Shown piece after piece: positions 60,008 through 64,000 of a DNA stretch of 64,000 nt. The notes beneath the pieces are model-generated. The model searched no databases and was not told where the DNA came from. It saw nothing but the letters and a program-made list of their open reading frames with translations. Positions within the stretch are counted from its first letter, which is position 1. The number at the start of each line of letters is the position of its first letter. The stretch is from positions 8,247,501 to 8,311,500 of the forward strand of contig JAILWY010000014.1 of assembly GCA_022113835.1 (NCBI GenBank), written 5' to 3'. The translations under genes were made by a program, and so were the position numbers. Source of the DNA: Atopsyche davidsoni. Taxonomy: Eukaryota > Arthropoda > Insecta > Trichoptera > Hydrobiosidae.

Positions 60008-60256
60008 TCTGGAACAAATTATTTTATCTGCTATACTCTGAAAACTTCTTCGGAATTTTGGAGTTGCTTCTCAGCGAATCTTTCAATCACCATTCTATTT
60101 TGGTATGACTACAGAAGCTGTGCCCTAGAATTTACCGTTTCCGTGGACGGCACCACTATCTTGAACGAAAAATCTGAACCCTCAATTATTCAGAAGACGG
60201 ATCGAGTTGGCGATCTTCAGGATCCGGCTATAGCGCCGGAATATTGGCAGTCCTGA
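60008..60256 (+). pseudogene. Coding-like fragment, possibly a terminal exon, unrecognised
   Basis: One plus-strand frame is open for about 82 codons to a TGA at 60254. Its last 42 codons are protein-like (EFTVSVDGTTILNEKSEPS, then TDRVGDLQDPAIAPEYWQS). A possible acceptor TGTGCCCTAG precedes AATTTACC and would give entry phase 1, the phase left by the candidate exon ending at 48650. That link is speculative. The minus strand is also partly open here, so the sense strand is not certain. Confidence 0.3.
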
Positions 60257-62498
60257 AATTATCGTTTTATTTAGTAATTCTTACCCCCAGTCAGTAAGAT
60301 AGCCTACGAAATATTAACCACTTTACGAATCAATTCTTCACAAGCCACGTTCCCTTCAAATATAAGACTTTTCTTTCTCAAGTGATTCTCAAGTACCGTA
60401 TATATATATGTAAATTATTCTTAAGACCTTGTTTACGCCTAGATATATTCCGTGTCAACCGTTTTTATTTTTTTTATCAACATCAATCATGACTCACTTC
60501 GTATATAATGTAAACATTGGCATACTCAAGGGAGCCTGAGAACACCAGTCTCTTTTAAATTGACCAAGCGTTGTTAAATCATATTTTCATTGCCTATCAT
60601 AATATATATTTATATGGCGTATATTTTCCAACATTATTTCTAAAAATATAAATACTGCGCTGCATATCTCATTCATTAGTAAAATAAAATTAGTTGTAGT
60701 GAAATAGTTATATTTCTACGACAAGATTTTATTGGTTATGTGAGAAGCCAGTGGTATTTTATTAGTTAGAAAATTGAAGGGATTGCCAACAACCAGAAGA
60801 TCCTGTATAAAGTTTATACGTTTTAGATTACAAGCCAAAGCGCACTCTAACCCCTCTATCCATTGTAGATAAAACCAATGACGGGATCCACCACAAAGAT
60901 ACCAGAGTGAATCAATACCACTTCCTTGAAATCTTACATAGCACCACGCTTTGTTTGCATACTGCCGTATTTATATTTTAAAAAGGCTAATATAAATTTG
61001 TCAGTCAAATGAAAGTGAAATAATCCAATTAACCTTTAAATTTGTAAGTCAAACGAAAATGAAATAATCTAATTAATCTAAAAACTCCTTGATTCTTCAA
61101 ATGCCACCACAAGAAATGGCTTCACTATATGCGGCTTACATCGGCGCTTGTTAAAGAGTTTTGAAGATTCGGGGTTTTTAAGGAGATTATTGTAATCGTT
61201 TGTTGAAAGAATGTTGAAGGTGGCACTTGTGACTTCTAATGGGAGTGACTACGTAGAGCAGAAAAGCAAATGTAAAGTGAGCACTAATTGTGTAAAATGA
61301 TCCTTCAAACACGTTCTAAGCCGCAAGTGTCTTAAAGCATTGGACTAGTCTGATTTCAGAAATGTATCTCCTAATGCTTCTAGTTGTATCCAACAAACAT
61401 ATTTTACAGGAATTTCACAGGAAATTTCCACATTATCATTTATACTCATTCCGTCTGTTCCACTTTTTCCACGTGTCGCTATGATTCACAAAGATACTGG
61501 AAAGTTTATAAATATTATTTGTTGTGCTGCAAAAGATGGGTAGTATTGGGTAAACAATAAAAGAAATCAATTTATGAGGAATTTATTGCTATCCACATGT
61601 TATCAGGATGAGACCAAATATATCTAAGCATGAATAAAGTAATAGCTTATATGCCTCATGAAGTTCAGATTTTGTGCAAATTTGAGGTGCCTTTATTATC
61701 CCGTAGTGATAAAATGATCAGTTTTTCATTTCAAGGGTGTTTCATTTATTGATTATATTCATCGCAATATTTTTAACAAATTGTGTTATTTGATATCCAA
61801 TATCATTCTGAAGAATCGTATTAAAACAGGTTGACTCAGCGTCAATCGAGCCTCTATAAATCATAATTTAGATTGACATTTCAAAGAACCCTATCGCAAG
61901 GAAAGGTGATTCAATTTTCACGAGTTTGGGAGATTCGATCTTGTACAGCTGTGAAGATGACTGAACATGAGCGGTCCTTGAATTTACAAAAATATGTTCA
62001 CCCAAAATACTATAAAACATCTCAAAGAACAAAGAACCGAACCCAGGACGCCAAAGCTGTTAGGAAAATGCTTTGACCCTATTTCGAGTAAGGTATTTTT
62101 TGGTATAAAATTTAAGAAACACGTTCGCATTGATATTTGATACATTGTGGCTTTTGAGGTTCTACTTAATAAAAAAAACCATAAACATGGAAACTACCCG
62201 AATCGTCATATATTTTATATGAATACCTTTTGACGATGATTATATTCAGAATTTCAAATTTTTTCACGTTTATTTTATATTTTCCACATTAACTTTAAAA
62301 GTATATTATTACATAATATATTTCTTTTACTTTAACAAATTAAAACATTATCTATGATTCAATTCTATGATATTTTTTAAAATACATATTGCCTTTGTTT
62401 TTAACAGTTCAATTAATACATTTAAAAATGCTAACTGTATTAAGACTTATTGCAAAATGATGTATGATTGTGTGTTTTGATTTTAAGAAAAAATTATT
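60257..62498. other. AT-rich DNA
   Basis: A short frame at 61873-62076 ends in a basic stretch (SQRTKNRTQDAKAVRKML) but has no recognisable motif. Nothing else was seen. Confidence 0.45.
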
Positions 62499-63074
62499 TT
62501 AAAAATTATTATGAAAATTGTATAAATTTATACTGACTATATACAAAATATTTTCGCCACCTTGTATACCATAAAGTTTGAAGGTATTCCTATAGTTTAT
62601 TTTTGTTTTATGATACGAAATGGACGAAACAGAATAATGTACCTGGTTTAAAAAGCGATTACGACCGGATTTAGTTTTCGTACAACATAATTGTACAATG
62701 ATTTCTAAGCCACAATGTGTGTCACATATTGTAAAGTGAAGTACAAAGCATAAAACTTTGCCTTTAACTGCGCACCGTTCCTTCAGAGGTCTCATTTTAT
62801 TACACGGGAAAGCATCCAAACCAAGCCAAGTTACTTTACAGACTACTTCACGGTTTTTAGGTACTTTTTGATATCTATTTTTTCCTGTGTCTCGTATCTT
62901 TGTAGCGACATTTAAAGGAATTTTAGCTCTTTTCATATATTTCTCAAAATATAACTTAGTGACAGCTGTGCCCATACACCCAAATATTATTTTACTCTCA
63001 GATTGCCCATTTGGAACTATTCTGACGTAACTAGCCACATACCTAATAAGGGTTATTGTAAAATAGTTAATTTA
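62499..63074 (-). pseudogene. Unrecognised open frame of 179 codons or more, perhaps a decayed gene or transposon
   Basis: This frame is the longest outside the retrotransposon. It has no ATG at its upstream end (opens after a TAA near 63072-63074; first plausible start is a GTG at 63038), which argues against an intact gene. The first 100 codons look protein-like (RIVPNGQSESKIIFGCMGT, KVTWLGLDAFPCNKMRPLKE); the C-terminal third is AT-driven. A TTATTAG near 63042-63050 could act as an acceptor. I recognise no domain. Confidence 0.3.
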
Positions 63075-63424
63075 TTCGTTGAACAAACGGTAAAAACATC
63101 TTCAGAAAAGATATTAAATTTAATTACACTGAAGAAGAAAAAATAGTAGAATATTTCAAACTGGAAAAACCTATATTACGATATATTTTTTTTGTAGTTT
63201 AAATTCTATTTTTCGCTTACATACAATATTAAAGCAGTATTTTGAATCAGATATAAACGACTGTAAGAAAATAATTGACTGACATTGTGATATTTATTAG
63301 GATTTGTTTCGATACTTTATTATAAACATTTCTGGCTCTTGGGAGCGCCTAAAACTCTTATAATTAAAACACACTGAATATTTAATTAAAGGCGGAAACT
63401 TAAGCAACTAGGAACAAAGGGCTT

Positions 63425-63600
63425 GATAGGCCGAAATACTTGAGGTGTAATTATCACTAGGCCTGTTTTAATGGGCACGGTAATTTCCTGGGTTCAAGAC
63501 CAGCTACTGAGTCCTGAAACACGAGTACTGACGTATTGGCAGAACAATTCGGATCCTGTGGTGTCCATCAGGGGTGGTGTCGACTAAATAACTTAAGAAT
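63425..63600 (+). repeat. Possible tRNA-derived SINE fragment
   Basis: A B-box-like GGGTTCAAGACC (63490-63501) is preceded by only a weak A-box. The GC content is above the surroundings. The rest of 63601-64000 is AT-rich with nothing recognised. Confidence 0.3.
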
Positions 63601-64000
63601 TTATAATTTATATTTTTATATACTTTATAGTAAATGAAAATCATATATTTTCAAAATACATTTCATCGCTTTCTGAATATCTTAAATGCTCCTCGCAACG
63701 CCAAAAAGCTATTCATACAAAAATTTTGTTTCAATTTAGTTTAGTAGAAAGATGTATGAATACAAGTTTATGGTAGTCAAAAAAAAAGATAAAGCAATTT
63801 GTATCGTAATAAAAGTTGTAACAAAATTATTTTATTATGGTAGGCAAGCATTTTTTTTGGAACATTGAGAAGTATTGAATTCAAGAAATTTTAAATAGAG
63901 ATGGCAATACACTGAAATTGGCGATTTTGATAATTTGCATTGTAACATTAAAATTTGCTTTCATCTAAGTTGTCACAAAACTAGTCAGTGGCAAGTCGGC

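Noticed and set aside
1..64000. CRISPR arrays, operons, ribosome binding sites, rRNA
   Set aside because: The sequence is eukaryotic with spliced genes. The only regular arrays are the 51-bp and 12-bp tandem repeats, which have no spacers, and no rRNA-like stretch was seen.

Overview
The window looks like AT-rich nuclear DNA of an animal, most likely an insect. Protein-coding signal comes as short exons with GT/AG boundaries separated by kilobases of AT-rich DNA, with (TA)n microsatellites, hAT and tRNA-derived repeats, and an LTR retrotransposon. I cannot name the order or species from the sequence.

The host gene that can be read is an UNC93-like membrane protein on the minus strand. Seven exons (43170-43420, 33360-33522, 29636-29759, 20118-20299, 19082-19200, 16134-16287, 4993-5133) join in phase into exactly 378 codons from the initiator ATG. 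The last roughly 100-150 residues expected for the family are not visible and probably lie left of position 1. Introns reach about 11 kb. One has a GC donor, and exon 6 is strikingly GC-rich. A TATA-type core promoter with GATA-like and nuclear-receptor-like sites lies just above exon 1.

Intron 3 carries a complete, apparently young Ty3/gypsy-class retrotransposon (23576-28555, plus strand, antisense to the host gene), inserted in a (TA)n tract. Its two 366-bp LTRs look identical, and gag and pol are both open. Pol contains protease, reverse transcriptase, RNase H and a D,D35E integrase with a GPF module; there is no env and no chromodomain. Three features stand out. First, no tRNA-type primer site is evident; instead the 12 bases directly after the 5' LTR are perfectly complementary to 12 bases inside the LTR, about 25-30 bp below a TATA-like box, which is the geometry of Tf1-type self-priming. 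Second, gag and pol are joined by a textbook -1 slippery heptamer (A AAA AAC), with a stop in the pol frame just upstream of it. Third, the LTR holds an 85-nt intron-like segment bounded by a 14-bp direct repeat, whose removal would delete every upstream ATG before gag.

Other parts: a 1.2-kb decayed hAT element with a transposase C-terminal remnant and a 51-bp tandem array (7642-8866); a GC-rich 12-bp minisatellite (about 11357-11418); four long (TA)n tracts; several coding-like fragments without recognisable family (1732-1947, 14783-14998, 60008-60256, 62499-63074); a candidate first coding exon of a plus-strand gene (48593-48650) behind a GC-elevated leader, which would be divergent from the UNC93-like gene; and tRNA-derived SINE-like segments (45030-45200, 50711-50800, 51090-51175, possibly 63425-63600). 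The rest is AT-rich DNA in which I see no gene.
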